From assembly GCF_024172085.1 (NCBI RefSeq), contig NZ_JAMZDZ010000001.1, forward strand, positions 1,240,001-1,304,000: DNA of 64,000 bases, given 5' to 3'. Origin of the DNA: Hamadaea flava (GTDB lineage: Bacteria > Actinomycetota > Actinomycetes > Mycobacteriales > Micromonosporaceae). A program made the position numbers and the translations under genes. The notes under the pieces were generated by a model. That model was not told the DNA's origin. It saw only the letters and a list, made by a program, of their open reading frames with translations, and searched no databases. This document shows positions 56,200 to 64,000 of the stretch, piece by piece. Every line of letters begins with the position of its first letter. The first letter of the stretch is position 1.

Positions 56200-56888
56200 C
56201 GCGCGGCTCCCATCCGGGTGCGGGTGTCGGAGTCGATCCGTCCGTCCACCAACCGGACCGTACGCGTGGCGCACGCGGCGGCCAGCGACTCGTCGTGGGT
56301 GACGAGGACGAGGGTCTGCCCCTCCCCGTTCAGCTCGGTGAGCAGCTTGCGTACGTCGTCGCCGGAGGCGCTGTCGAGGGCGCCGGTCGGCTCGTCGGCG
56401 AGCAGCAGCGTCGGCTTGTTCATCAGCGCGCGGGCGACCGCGACCCGCTGACGCTGGCCGCCCGACAGCCGTCCCGGGTACGCCCCCGAGTGGCGGCCGA
56501 TGCCGAGCGCCTCCAGCAGGGTGGCCGCCCGCTTGCGGGCCTCCGACCGGCTCATCCCGGCCAACTGCGCGGGCAGGACGACGTTGTCGGCGACGGTCAG
56601 GTCGTCGAGCAGGTTGAAGAACTGGAAGATCATCCCGACGTGCGCGCGCCGATACCGAGCCGTGGCCGCTTCGCCCAGTTTGTCCAGCCGGACGTCGGCG
56701 ACCGACACCGTCCCCGCGTCGGGCCGGTCGAGCCCGGCGATCAGATTCAGCATCGTCGACTTGCCACTGCCGGACGGGCCGAGGATGGCGACCGCCTCGC
56801 CCGGCTCGACGGTCAGCGTCACGTCGTCGAGCGCGGGCGGTCCCTGGTCGTACCGGCGGCTGACGCCGCGCAGTTCGATCACAGCCAT
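56196..56888 (-). CDS. ABC transporter ATP-binding protein (MacB/LolD type)
   Basis: A 230-residue ATPase: Walker A GPSGSGKST (about 37-45), Q-loop QFFNLLDDL, signature LSGGQRQRVAVARAL, Walker B LLLADEPTGALD and H-loop THDESLA are intact. It matches the small ATPases that drive FtsX-type mechanotransmission exporters. The ATG at 56888 has GGGAG seven bases upstream. It overlaps the permease gene by GTGA. The divergent histidine kinase starts 168 bp away. Confidence 0.95.
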   Translation of the reverse strand: MAVIELRGVSRRYDQGPPALDDVTLTVEPGEAVAILGPSGSGKSTMLNLIAGLDRPDAGTVSVADVRLDKLGEAATARYRRAHVGMIFQFFNLLDDLTVADNVVLPAQLAGMSRSEARKRAATLLEALGIGRHSGAYPGRLSGGQRQRVAVARALMNKPTLLLADEPTGALDSASGDDVRKLLTELNGEGQTLVLVTHDESLAAACATRTVRLVDGRIDSDTRTRMGAAR

Positions 56889-57055
56889 GGTGTGCTCCCT
56901 CATATCGAGATCAAGTGACGTCACGGTAGGAACCGGATAGGCCGGCCCGCGTCCGCGTGCGGAGCGATATCGCGTACGCCGCTGGGCGGGGGTCATCCTC
57001 GCGGCGTAGTCCCCGGGCTGATGGCAGCGCCGGGACCAGCACGGATAATGGCCGC

Positions 57056-58303
57056 GTGGCGGAACCCCCGGAGCGTGAGCTGATGGAGCGCGTACGCGCC
57101 CTGCTGCGGCCCAGCGGGCCGGCGTGGCCGATGACGGCGCGCAACCAGCTCTTCGACATCGCGCTCGCGCTGGTCTGCGCGTTCGGCGGGCTGGACTACG
57201 TCTTCGACAAGGTCTCCGACGAGCCGGCCTTCCTCGGCGCGGACGGCGTGATGCATCTTCGCCAGGAGGGCCCGAACCGGGGCGGTCTGATCTTCGTCAC
57301 CCTGCTGGCCTGCGTCATCCTGACGCAGCGGCGACGGTACCCGCTGGCCGTGCTCTGGATCATCGCCGCACTGACCGTCCCGGTCATCGACTACGTGCCC
57401 CGGGTCTGCTACTACGGCTGCGTGATCGCGGCCTACAGCGCGGCCGCGTACAGCCGCTATCGGGTGCCGACGTTCGCCAGCGTCGGCGTGCTGGCCTTCC
57501 TGACCTGGCGCTCCACCAGCCAAGGCATGCCGTCCGTGCCGGATCAGTACGTCGGCATCGTCGTGCTGGCGATGCTGGTGCTCGCGGGACTCGCCCTGCG
57601 ACTCTGGCGAGCTCAGAGCGACGAGAGCCGGCGCCGACTCGCCGCCGCCGACGAGGAACGGGCCACCGCCCTGCGCCGGGCGGTCGAGTCGGAGCGGTCC
57701 CGGATCGCCCGGGAACTGCACGACGTGGTCACCCACAACGTCAGCGTCATGGTCATCCAGGCCGGGGCGGCCCGGCGTACCCTCGACATCTCGCCGGCGC
57801 AGTCCCGGCAGGCGCTGCTGGCGGTCGAGGGCGCCGGGCGTACCGCGATGGCGGAGTTGCGGCACGTCATGGGGTTGCTCGCGCCGGCCTCCGGCGAGGC
57901 CCCCGACCTCGCCCCGCAGCCCGGTCTCGACCAGTTGGAGACCTTGGTCGGCCGGGTCCGGGACACCGGGATGCCGGTCGCCCTCTCGGTCACCGGCACG
58001 GCGCGCGCCGTCGCCAGCGGCGAGGCGCTCGCGGCGTACCGGGTGGTGCAGGAGGCGCTGACCAACGCGGTCAAGCACGCCTCAGGCGGCGCGGCCACCG
58101 TCTCGGTCCACTATGGAGAAGAGGAGCTCAGCATCGAGGTCACCGACACCGGCGGCCGGGCATCGGGCGACGGCGGCTCCGGCCGCGGCCTGCTCGGCCT
58201 CCGCGAACGTCTCGCGGTCTACGGCGGAACCCTGCGGACCGGGCCGCTGCTCACCGGCGACGGGTGGCGGGTCACCGCCGTCATTCCCATGAGTACGCCA
58301 TGA
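57056..58303 (+). CDS. NarL-type sensor histidine kinase
   Basis: A 415-residue membrane kinase. After a short cytoplasmic start there are about five membrane helices (near 28-190: LFDIALALVCAFGGLDYVFD, GLIFVTLLACVILT, AVLWIIAALTVPVIDY, VIAAYSAAAYSRY, YVGIVVLAMLVLAGLALRL), a coiled coil, the HisKA_3 phosphoacceptor RELHDVVTHNVSVMVIQ with the conserved His, and a HATPase_c domain with N-box NAVKHA and G-box GRGLLGLRERL. Start GTG at 57056 with GATAAT-N6 before it (leaderless). It overlaps the response regulator by ATGA. It likely senses an envelope-active compound and controls the divergent ABC exporter. Confidence 0.93.
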   Translation: MAEPPERELMERVRALLRPSGPAWPMTARNQLFDIALALVCAFGGLDYVFDKVSDEPAFLGADGVMHLRQEGPNRGGLIFVTLLACVILTQRRRYPLAVLWIIAALTVPVIDYVPRVCYYGCVIAAYSAAAYSRYRVPTFASVGVLAFLTWRSTSQGMPSVPDQYVGIVVLAMLVLAGLALRLWRAQSDESRRRLAAADEERATALRRAVESERSRIARELHDVVTHNVSVMVIQAGAARRTLDISPAQSRQALLAVEGAGRTAMAELRHVMGLLAPASGEAPDLAPQPGLDQLETLVGRVRDTGMPVALSVTGTARAVASGEALAAYRVVQEALTNAVKHASGGAATVSVHYGEEELSIEVTDTGGRASGDGGSGRGLLGLRERLAVYGGTLRTGPLLTGDGWRVTAVIPMSTP

Positions 58304-58977
58304 GCGCCCCCCGCGTCGTCATCGCCGACGATCAAGCACTGGTACGCGCCGGGTTCCGGATGATCCTCGCCTCCGACGGGATCGAGGTGGTGGCCGAGGC
58401 GGTGAACGGGGTCGAGGCGGTGCAGGCCGTCCGGCGTACGCGCCCGGACGTGGTGCTCATGGACATCCGGATGCCGGAGATGGACGGGCTGGAGGCCACC
58501 CGGCGCATCCTGACCGGCGACAGTCCGGACCAGCCGCGCGTGGTGATCCTGACGACCTTCGACCTCGACCAGTACGTGTACGCGGCGCTGGCCGCCGGGG
58601 CGAGCGGCTTCCTCCTCAAGGACGTGACGCCGGAGCAACTGGTCGCCTCGGTACGCCTGGTGCGGGCGGGCGACGCGCTGCTCGCCCCGAGCATCACCCG
58701 CCGTCTCGTGGACCGGTTCGCCCGCCGGGACTCCCCGGCCGCCACGGCCCACCGGGACCTGGCCACGTTGACGCCACGGGAGTTGGAGGTGCTGACCCTG
58801 ATCGCGCACGGCCACACCAACGCCGAGTTGGCCGGGCAGCTGCACCTGTCGGAGGCGACCGTGAAGACGCACGTCGCCCGGATCCTCGGAAAACTCGGTT
58901 TACGCGACCGCGTGCAGGCCGTCATCCTCGCGTACGAAACGGGGATCGTCGGCCCCGGCCGGACCGAAAGCGAGTGA
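58300..58977 (+). CDS. NarL/LuxR-type response regulator
   Basis: A 225-residue response regulator: receiver domain 1-120 with phosphoacceptor Asp in DVVLMDIRMPEMDG (near 53) and the switch Thr/Lys in LTTF ... FLLKDVTPEQL; LuxR-type HTH 150-215 with LTPRELEVLTLIAHGHTNAELAGQLHLSEATVKTHVARILGKLGLRDRVQAV. Its ATG overlaps the kinase stop, the usual arrangement. It probably activates the adjacent ABC exporter (inference). Confidence 0.96.
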   Translation: MSAPRVVIADDQALVRAGFRMILASDGIEVVAEAVNGVEAVQAVRRTRPDVVLMDIRMPEMDGLEATRRILTGDSPDQPRVVILTTFDLDQYVYAALAAGASGFLLKDVTPEQLVASVRLVRAGDALLAPSITRRLVDRFARRDSPAATAHRDLATLTPRELEVLTLIAHGHTNAELAGQLHLSEATVKTHVARILGKLGLRDRVQAVILAYETGIVGPGRTESE

Positions 58978-58978
58978 C

Positions 58979-59197
58979 ATGCCCGCACCGAGCGGATTCG
59001 ACTACGTGGTACGCGCGGACGGCACCGTGGTGATCACCCACCACGGCCGGGCCGCCACCACCTTGCGCGGCGGCCGGGCCGCGGAGTTCCTGGCCGAAGT
59101 GGACGAGGACCCGCAGGAGATCATGGCCCGCTGGACGGGCAACTATCGGCGCGGCAACGAGCGCACCGCCCGCAACCACCCCCGGAACCGGAGTTAG
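58979..59197 (+). CDS. Small conserved actinobacterial protein downstream of the response regulator
   Basis: A 72-residue soluble protein: FDYVVRADGTVVITHHGRAATTLRGGRAAEFLAEVDEDPQEIMARWTGNYRRGNE. The first part looks like a short beta-meander and the second an acidic helix; Arg-rich end. No known domain. It starts one base after the response-regulator stop and its end overlaps the end of the NAD kinase gene by four bases. Likely co-transcribed with the two-component system. Confidence 0.7.
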   Translation: MPAPSGFDYVVRADGTVVITHHGRAATTLRGGRAAEFLAEVDEDPQEIMARWTGNYRRGNERTARNHPRNRS

Positions 59198-60258
59198 GGA
59201 ACGTCCGCCCAGGGACCGGGATGCTGCAGGTCCGGCGGGATGGGCTCGGTGGGCCGGTAGACGGCCGGCGCCTCACCGTCGGCCAACGCCGCCGCCGCGT
59301 CGGCGAGCCCGAAACGGTCGCGTACGCGGCCCAAGAAGGAGAACTCGCCGACCCGGGCCAGCCGGGCGGACCGGGGTGCGGCGTACACGGAGACCCAGTC
59401 GCCGGGTTCGAGCACGCCACGCAGCTGACCGTCCACTGTGACCGCAACCCGGCCGGACCGTTCGAGCACCAGTACGCCGACGCGCTCCCGCCGGGCGTCC
59501 AGCAGGATGCTGCGGTTGAACGCCATGTGCGGGGCGACCGGGGTGAAGACCAGGGCGTCGATGCCGGGTGACACCACCGGCCCGCCCGCCGCGAAGCTGT
59601 ACGCCGTCGACCCCGTCGGCGACGCGACCACCAGGGCGTCGGCCGAGTACGACGCGAAATGGCGGCCGCTGACGTAGACGGCGACGCTGGCCAGCCGGTC
59701 GCGCGCCAGCTTCTCGAAGACGACGTCGTTGAGGGCGGTGATGTCGAGCGCGACGCCCCAGCCGACCTCTTCCGGCGTACCGAGGCGCGGCTCGGGCGGC
59801 GGGAGCATCGGCCCCCTGCCGAACTTCAGGTAGGACTTGATGTCGGGCGGGATCGCCAACGGGCGCGAGGCGCGCATCGTCAACGTCAGCCGCTCCTCCA
59901 CCTCGACGTGCCCCGCATACACCGCGTCGAGCGCCGCGACGACGTCCTGGGGGCGTACCTCGGTGAGGAAGCCGACCCGGCCGACGCTGACGCCGAGCAC
60001 CAAGGCGTCGGCGTGCATCGCGACGCGTACGCCGCGGAGGAAGGTGCCGTCGCCGCCGATGGTGACGATGAGGTCGGGGTGCCCGGCGCGGGCCGCCTCC
60101 TCGGCGCTGTGCAGCCGCCCGTCCCCGGGGGCCGCGTTCCACACGTCGACCTCGACACACGGTATGCCGTGCTCCCCCGCCCAGGCGCGGACCTGAGCGG
60201 CGGTGATCGCGGCCTGCTCCCGTCCACCGTGTACGACCAGCCCGATCCGGCTAATCAT
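59194..60258 (-). CDS. NAD kinase-like protein with insertion and C-terminal extension
   Basis: A 354-residue NAD kinase (ATP/polyphosphate-dependent NAD phosphorylation). The GGDGTFLR motif (near 73-80) and ALNDVVFEK (the NE/D substrate motif) are present, as are VVASPTGSTAYSFAAGGP, the second family signature. It is longer than the usual 280-310 residues: an insert KFGRGPMLPPPEPRLGTPEEVGWG (near 148-171) and a C-terminal tail with DRFGLADAAAALADGEAPAVYRP. Start ATG 60258 with GGGGGTGG before it. It may be a second, specialised NAD kinase rather than the housekeeping one, which usually lies in the recN region. Confidence 0.9.
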   Translation of the reverse strand: MISRIGLVVHGGREQAAITAAQVRAWAGEHGIPCVEVDVWNAAPGDGRLHSAEEAARAGHPDLIVTIGGDGTFLRGVRVAMHADALVLGVSVGRVGFLTEVRPQDVVAALDAVYAGHVEVEERLTLTMRASRPLAIPPDIKSYLKFGRGPMLPPPEPRLGTPEEVGWGVALDITALNDVVFEKLARDRLASVAVYVSGRHFASYSADALVVASPTGSTAYSFAAGGPVVSPGIDALVFTPVAPHMAFNRSILLDARRERVGVLVLERSGRVAVTVDGQLRGVLEPGDWVSVYAAPRSARLARVGEFSFLGRVRDRFGLADAAAALADGEAPAVYRPTEPIPPDLQHPGPWADVP

Positions 60259-60320
60259 CGGCCACCCCCTCGGGTCGAGCCTAGGTGACCGGTGGCCGCC
60301 GACCGCCGGAACGACACCTA

Positions 60321-60349
60321 TAGACACAGTAAGGAAAGTTTATTAATAA
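60321..60349 (+). promoter_or_regulatory. Leaderless promoter of the second GH18 gene with TAAGGAAAGTTT element
   Basis: TAGACA (60321-60326), 17 nt, TAATAA (60344-60349), then seven bases to the ATG. TAAGGAAAGTTTATTAA (60330-60346) occupies the spacer and matches a half of the same palindrome type seen at the first chitinase promoter (42023-42039). Confidence 0.65.
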
Positions 60350-60356
60350 TGCACGC

Positions 60357-61988
60357 ATGAGAAAGCTTCGATTCATCGCGCTCGCCCTGGTGCTGGCCGG
60401 TTCCCTCGCCGTCGAAGCACAACCGGCGTACGCGGCCAACCTGCTCAGCAATCCCGGATTCGAGACCGGCGCCCTGTCCCCCTGGTCGTGTTCGGGCGGA
60501 CTCGGCTCGGTCGTCAGCACACCCGTCCACAGTGGCAGCAAGGCGTTGGCCGGAGCCGCGTCGGCCGCCGACAACGCCCAGTGCACCCAGACCGTCACCG
60601 TGCAGCCCAACACCGCGTACGCGCTCACCGGCTGGGTCCGGGGCAGCTACGTCTACCTCGGCGTGGTGGGCGGCGCCTCGACCTGGACGCCGTCGGCGGC
60701 GGCGTACACCCAGCTCACCGTGAACTTCACCACCGGCGCGTCGCAGACCAGCGTCCAGGTCTTCCTGCACGGCTGGTACGGGACCGGCACCTACTACGCC
60801 GACGACGTCTCGCTCGACGGCCCCGGAGGCGGCGGCGGTACGCCCACCGGCCCGGCGACGCCGACCGGCTTGGCCGTCACCGGCACCACGAGCAGCTCGA
60901 TCTCGCTCGGCTGGGCCGCCTCGACCGGCGCGACGGGCTACCGCGTCTACGAAGGGACCACCCTGCGCGGCACCGTCACCGGCACGACGGCGACCATCAG
61001 CGGCCTGGCCACCTGCTCCAGCCACAGCTATGGCGTCGCGGCGTACAACGCCGACGGGGAGTCCACGGCCAGCGCACCCGTGTCGGCCAGCACCTCCGGC
61101 TGCCCGACCGCGCCCGGCCTGCCGACCGCGCCCTACGTCGACCTGGGCGCCTGGCCGACTCCGCTGCTCACCGACCTGGCCGGCGGCAGCACACTGAAGA
61201 GCTTCACGCTCGCGTTCATCACAGCGTCGGCGTGCAAGGCGATGTGGTTCAACGCGTACGACCCGCGGCTGGCCTGGAACCTCGACCAGATCCAGGCGAT
61301 CCGGGCAGCCGGCGGCGACGTCAAGGTCTCCTTCGGCGGCGCGACCGGCATCGAACTGGCCCAAGCCTGTTCCACGGTCGCCGCGCTGCAGGCCGAGTAC
61401 CAGGCCGTCGTGACCGCGTACAACCTGAAGTACATCGACCTCGACATCGAGGGCTCGGCGACCGCCGAACCGACCTCGGTCGCCCGGCGCTCGCAGGCGC
61501 TGGCGGCGCTCCAGCAGGCCAATCCCGGCCTCAAGATCTCGCTGACGCTCCCGGTGCTGCCCGAGGGCCTGACCGCCGACGGCCTGAACGTCGTCCGCTC
61601 CGCTCGCGACGCCGGGGTCGACCTCGACCTGGTCAACGTGATGGCGATGGACTACTACCGCGCCGGCGACTACGGCGACCTCGCGGTCCAGGCCGCGAAC
61701 TCGACCTTCGCCCAGCTCAAGACGCTCTATCCGGCCAAGACCGACGCCCAGGTCTGGAAGATGGTCGGGGTCACCCCCATGCTCGGGCAGAACGACGACG
61801 GGCACGTCTACGACCAGGCCGACTCGCGCCAGATGGTGACCTTCGCCCAGTCGAAGCATCTGGGGATGCTCTCCTTCTGGGAGACCACCCGCGACCGCAA
61901 CGACTGCACCGGCGCGCTCTACCGATGCACGAACGTCGCGCAGGCGCCCTACGAGTTCAGCAAGATCTTCGCGGGCTATACCGGCTGA
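60357..61988 (+). CDS. Secreted GH18 chitinase-like enzyme with CBM and FN3
   Basis: A 543-residue modular protein: signal peptide 1-26 (ending AYA), a carbohydrate-binding jelly-roll module (about 27-155, NLLSNPGFETGALSPWS ... GTYYADDVSLDG), an FN3 domain (about 165-247), and a GH18 barrel (about 258-543). Catalytic residues lie in KYIDLDIEGSA, the DxDxE of chitinases, and in VNVMAMDYY; LAFITASACKAMWF is the first barrel strand. It resembles actinobacterial ChiC/D-like chitinases active on chitin oligomers. The promoter is leaderless with an operator-like element shared with the other chitinase. Its end overlaps the converging membrane-protein gene by 13 bp. Confidence 0.93.
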   Translation: MRKLRFIALALVLAGSLAVEAQPAYAANLLSNPGFETGALSPWSCSGGLGSVVSTPVHSGSKALAGAASAADNAQCTQTVTVQPNTAYALTGWVRGSYVYLGVVGGASTWTPSAAAYTQLTVNFTTGASQTSVQVFLHGWYGTGTYYADDVSLDGPGGGGGTPTGPATPTGLAVTGTTSSSISLGWAASTGATGYRVYEGTTLRGTVTGTTATISGLATCSSHSYGVAAYNADGESTASAPVSASTSGCPTAPGLPTAPYVDLGAWPTPLLTDLAGGSTLKSFTLAFITASACKAMWFNAYDPRLAWNLDQIQAIRAAGGDVKVSFGGATGIELAQACSTVAALQAEYQAVVTAYNLKYIDLDIEGSATAEPTSVARRSQALAALQQANPGLKISLTLPVLPEGLTADGLNVVRSARDAGVDLDLVNVMAMDYYRAGDYGDLAVQAANSTFAQLKTLYPAKTDAQVWKMVGVTPMLGQNDDGHVYDQADSRQMVTFAQSKHLGMLSFWETTRDRNDCTGALYRCTNVAQAPYEFSKIFAGYTG

Positions 61989-62566
61989 TCAGTCACCGGC
62001 TGATCGGTGACCGCGGCGGTCGAGTCCTTTCCGCGTACCAGTGTGGAAACCAGCTCGACCGTCGCGACCGTCAGCAGCGCGAGACCCGCGCCCACCCCGG
62101 TGATGGCGCTGGGTTCGACGTCGGTCGTCAGGCCGACGATCAGCGCGACCACCGCGACGGCCGTGACGACCACGCCGAGCGGGACCAGGAGCCGGTCCTT
62201 GAGCACCGGCGCGAGCGGGATGAAGTGCACGCCGACCACGGCGCAGATCCACACCGGGATGTACGCGGCCTGCCCGGTGACGCCGAGGATCGCGGCACCC
62301 ACGCCCGCCAGGCCGAACTCGATGCCGACGATGATGCCGTAACGCTTGCCGGACTCCCGGTCGCGGATGGCCGCGGTCGACTTGGGCGCGCGGAAGCCGA
62401 CGATCGCGCCGACGACGGCGACGGCCAGCGAGACGTAGCTGGCGATGATGAGCAGCGGAGTCAGCCACCCGGGCGGGTTGGCGCCGCCCCAGCTGAACCA
62501 GGCCGATCCGAAGAAGCCGAGGACCAGCGCGGTGATGCCGGCGTCCCGCCGTGACTGTTGTTGCAT
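61976..62566 (-). CDS. Integral membrane protein of unknown function
   Basis: A 196-residue protein with five to six predicted helices: AGITALVLGFFGSAWFSWGG, LLIIASYVSLAVAVVGAIVGF, IIVGIEFGLAGVGAAILGV, YIPVWICAVVGVHFIPLAPVL, LLVPLGVVVTAVAVVALIVGL and ITGVGAGLALLTVATVEL. It ends with a duplicated VTDQPVTDQPV tail encoded by two 15-bp tandem repeats (61979-62008) lying partly over the chitinase stop codon. Start ATG 62566 or TTG 62575. No known family recognised; the charged cytoplasmic N-terminus and even helix spacing suggest a small transporter-like or sensor protein. Confidence 0.7.
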   Translation of the reverse strand: MQQQSRRDAGITALVLGFFGSAWFSWGGANPPGWLTPLLIIASYVSLAVAVVGAIVGFRAPKSTAAIRDRESGKRYGIIVGIEFGLAGVGAAILGVTGQAAYIPVWICAVVGVHFIPLAPVLKDRLLVPLGVVVTAVAVVALIVGLTTDVEPSAITGVGAGLALLTVATVELVSTLVRGKDSTAAVTDQPVTDQPV

Positions 62567-62631
62567 GATCGCCAAAGTACCTCAGCGTTGCATCAGCGTT
62601 TGCTGGACTAATTAGCGTAGGTTCACGCCTT

Positions 62632-63477
62632 GTGTACACTATCTGCCGGATTCGCCCCATCGCTGCCAGCGGGCTCGCCGGGTTGGCGCTGGCCCTGACC
62701 ATCGCGACGGCGGCGACCGCCGACACCGTCCACAGCCTGCCGGGCGGAAACTGGAGCGTGCTGCCGGACACGACGGCCGGCGGATCGGTCACGATCGTCC
62801 CCGGCCCCGGTACGCCGCCCGCCGGAACCGGCAGCCTCAAGCTGCACGTCGACGCGACCACGGACCGGGCGCTGGCCGGGACGGAGTTAGGCGAGCTGAC
62901 CACCCGGCCCTGGTCGGCACTCTCCGCGTCCTATTCGACCTATGTCGCCGACGGTGATCCGGCGGGCTTCACACCGACCCTCCGCTTCGCCGGGTTCCAG
63001 GTCGTGACGCCTTCCCCGGCGAACTTCACCACGTTGAGCTTCGAACCTCGGCACAACGGGACCGTCACACCCGGCCAGTGGCAACAGTGGCCCCTCGGGC
63101 CCGACTCGATCGTCTGGCAGTCCAACACCACCGACGGGTTCTGCGTACAGGCCACCCGGTGCACCTTGGCCGAATTCGTCGCCCGATATCCGGCCGGGGC
63201 GTGGGGCCAGGCCCAGCTGGGCCTGGGCTCGGGCGTCGCCGGACCGGCCGACGGGTACGCCGACGCGGTCACCATCACCGACGGCGCGACCAGCCAGTTC
63301 ACCGACTTCGACCCAACCCCGGCACCGTCGGCCAGCCCCTCGGCGAAGCCGTCGCCGACCGGACCGAGCCTGCCGGACACCGGCCTGCGCGCGAGTACGC
63401 CGACCCTGGTCGGAGCGGCGCTGCTCGCGGTGGGCGCCGCGCTCACCATCGGCCTGCGACGCCGCCGCCTGCGGTAG
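62632..63477 (+). CDS. Sortase-anchored surface protein (LPDTG)
   Basis: A 281-residue cell-wall protein: signal peptide ICRIRPIAASGLAGLALALTIATAATA (1-30), a beta-rich extracellular domain (about 31-225) with DTTAGGSVTIVPG and SFEPRHNGTVTPGQWQQWPLG, then a Pro/Ser/Ala linker and a C-terminal sortase signal LPDTG (about 245) with a hydrophobic segment and RRRRLR tail. Sortase would attach it to peptidoglycan. The domain shows no recognised enzyme motif. Start GTG 62632 preceded by TAGGTT-N8. No sortase gene lies in the window. Confidence 0.88.
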   Translation: MYTICRIRPIAASGLAGLALALTIATAATADTVHSLPGGNWSVLPDTTAGGSVTIVPGPGTPPAGTGSLKLHVDATTDRALAGTELGELTTRPWSALSASYSTYVADGDPAGFTPTLRFAGFQVVTPSPANFTTLSFEPRHNGTVTPGQWQQWPLGPDSIVWQSNTTDGFCVQATRCTLAEFVARYPAGAWGQAQLGLGSGVAGPADGYADAVTITDGATSQFTDFDPTPAPSASPSAKPSPTGPSLPDTGLRASTPTLVGAALLAVGAALTIGLRRRRLR

Positions 63478-63527
63478 CATTTCCGCCCGAGGTCGAGCCG
63501 GGCTGGCGGACGCCACCTGGGTAGACG

Positions 63528-64000
63528 TCAGTTCGCCCAGACGGCGATCTCTACCGTGGCCACCGCCGGCGACGTTCCGGCCGGTGGGCGTACGTCCTGG
63601 ACGGAGATCATCGCGACCTTGCCCTGGGCGAGGAACAGGCAGAACTGGAAGTGCGCACCCTTGCGCATCTTGGGCAACGCCTTCTCGCGGTTGGTCCACG
63701 CTTCCTCACAGGCGGACCGGGTGATCGGGACACCGGCCGAGACCTCTCCGCTGGTGGCACCCGTGCCGATCTCGCCGTCGTAACTCCACCCGACGTCCCG
63801 GATGTCTTGCCAATCGCCGCGCTTGGCACCCCAGTTCGCGGCGGACGAATCGAGGTCGATCGCATCTGTCGCCTTCCAGGCGTAGACGTCTCGGCGAATT
63901 GGCGCGGGACCGTCGTCACCGCCTTCGGAAACACTCGGGCTGGGGCTCGGACTGTCGCTCGGGCTCGCGGTCAGACCGGCGGACCGGCTGCCCGAGGGAT
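63528..64000 (-). CDS. C-terminal part of a membrane or secreted protein, start beyond the right edge
   Basis: An open minus-strand frame without a stop from the window edge to TGA at 63530-63528 (about 157 visible residues). It contains a Ser/Pro linker (LTASPSDSPSPSPSVSEGGDDG), then a folded extracellular-looking domain with WKATDAIDLDSSAANWGAKRGDW, GWSYDGEIGTGATSGEVSAG, ITRSACEEAWTNREKALPKM, FQFCLFLAQGKVAMISVQDV and a final VATVEIAVWAN. Two Cys residues may form a disulfide. The Ser/Pro linker suggests that a membrane anchor or kinase domain precedes it, as in actinobacterial Ser/Thr-kinase sensor modules, but this cannot be seen. Confidence 0.75.
   Translation of the reverse strand, partial: PSGSRSAGLTASPSDSPSPSPSVSEGGDDGPAPIRRDVYAWKATDAIDLDSSAANWGAKRGDWQDIRDVGWSYDGEIGTGATSGEVSAGVPITRSACEEAWTNREKALPKMRKGAHFQFCLFLAQGKVAMISVQDVRPPAGTSPAVATVEIAVWAN

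Overview
The window looks like chromosomal DNA of a high-GC actinomycete, most likely Micromonosporaceae or a close relative (inference). The reasons are very GC-rich codons, many GTG starts, frequent cgtacg hexamers, a DivIVA-type coiled-coil protein, a DUF574-type methyltransferase, many ECF sigma factors and TetR/MFS pairs, and secreted chitin and mannan hydrolases with carbohydrate-binding modules. I see no tRNA, rRNA, prophage, insertion sequence or CRISPR array.

Layout. 1-11 kb: a secreted M14 carboxypeptidase (cut by the left edge) and a giant secreted RTX-repeat protein of about 3,194 residues. 11-18.4 kb: a DUF6458 membrane protein, a SigE-type sigma factor with a translationally overlapped membrane propeller protein, a three-gene operon with YbaB-like and WXG/ESX-like proteins, an ABC-F ribosome-protection ATPase behind what looks like a uORF attenuator, and a thioesterase. 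18.7-26.1 kb: an Acg-type nitroreductase, a GlxA-type regulator divergent from an APC permease, a SecD-like lipoprotein and an ATP-grasp/MFS/SDR operon. 26.1-34.6 kb: an ECF42 sigma factor with its DGPF partner, a serine hydrolase, an ECF41 sigma factor, an ArsR-SRPBCC operon, a TetR-DHA2 exporter operon and a GNAT/TetR divergent pair. 34.6-42.7 kb: a GH5 mannanase behind a CebR-like operator, a small calcium-binding protein, a Ycf48-like propeller, a DUF574 methyltransferase, an MFS exporter, a GH18 chitinase, then a non-coding block of tandem hairpin repeats. 42.8-50.3 kb: a DivIVA-like protein, a beta-helix lipoprotein, a truncated haemoglobin, an HdeD-like protein, and an MFS/TetR pair with three phased operators. 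50.3-64 kb: an RHH-Clp_N fusion regulator with its own palindrome, an MTHFR-like enzyme, a LexA paralogue, a septum-formation lipoprotein, an ABC exporter divergent from a two-component system, an NAD kinase, a second GH18 enzyme, an LPXTG surface protein and a partial secreted protein at the right edge.

Regulation can be read directly in several places. At least thirteen genes carry a -10-like hexamer 6-7 nt before the start codon, the signature of leaderless mRNAs. Operators overlap promoters for mannanase, both chitinases, the MFS/TetR pair and the RHH-Clp_N gene. A family of GATC-cored palindromes sits at gene ends and probably acts as terminators; at one site it supplies both stop codons of a convergent pair.

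The best candidates for something not described before are the ABC-F leader with its three-codon uORF, the RHH-Clp_N autoregulator, the 47-nt hairpin repeats at 42.2-42.7 kb, and the ATP-grasp/MFS/SDR operon.
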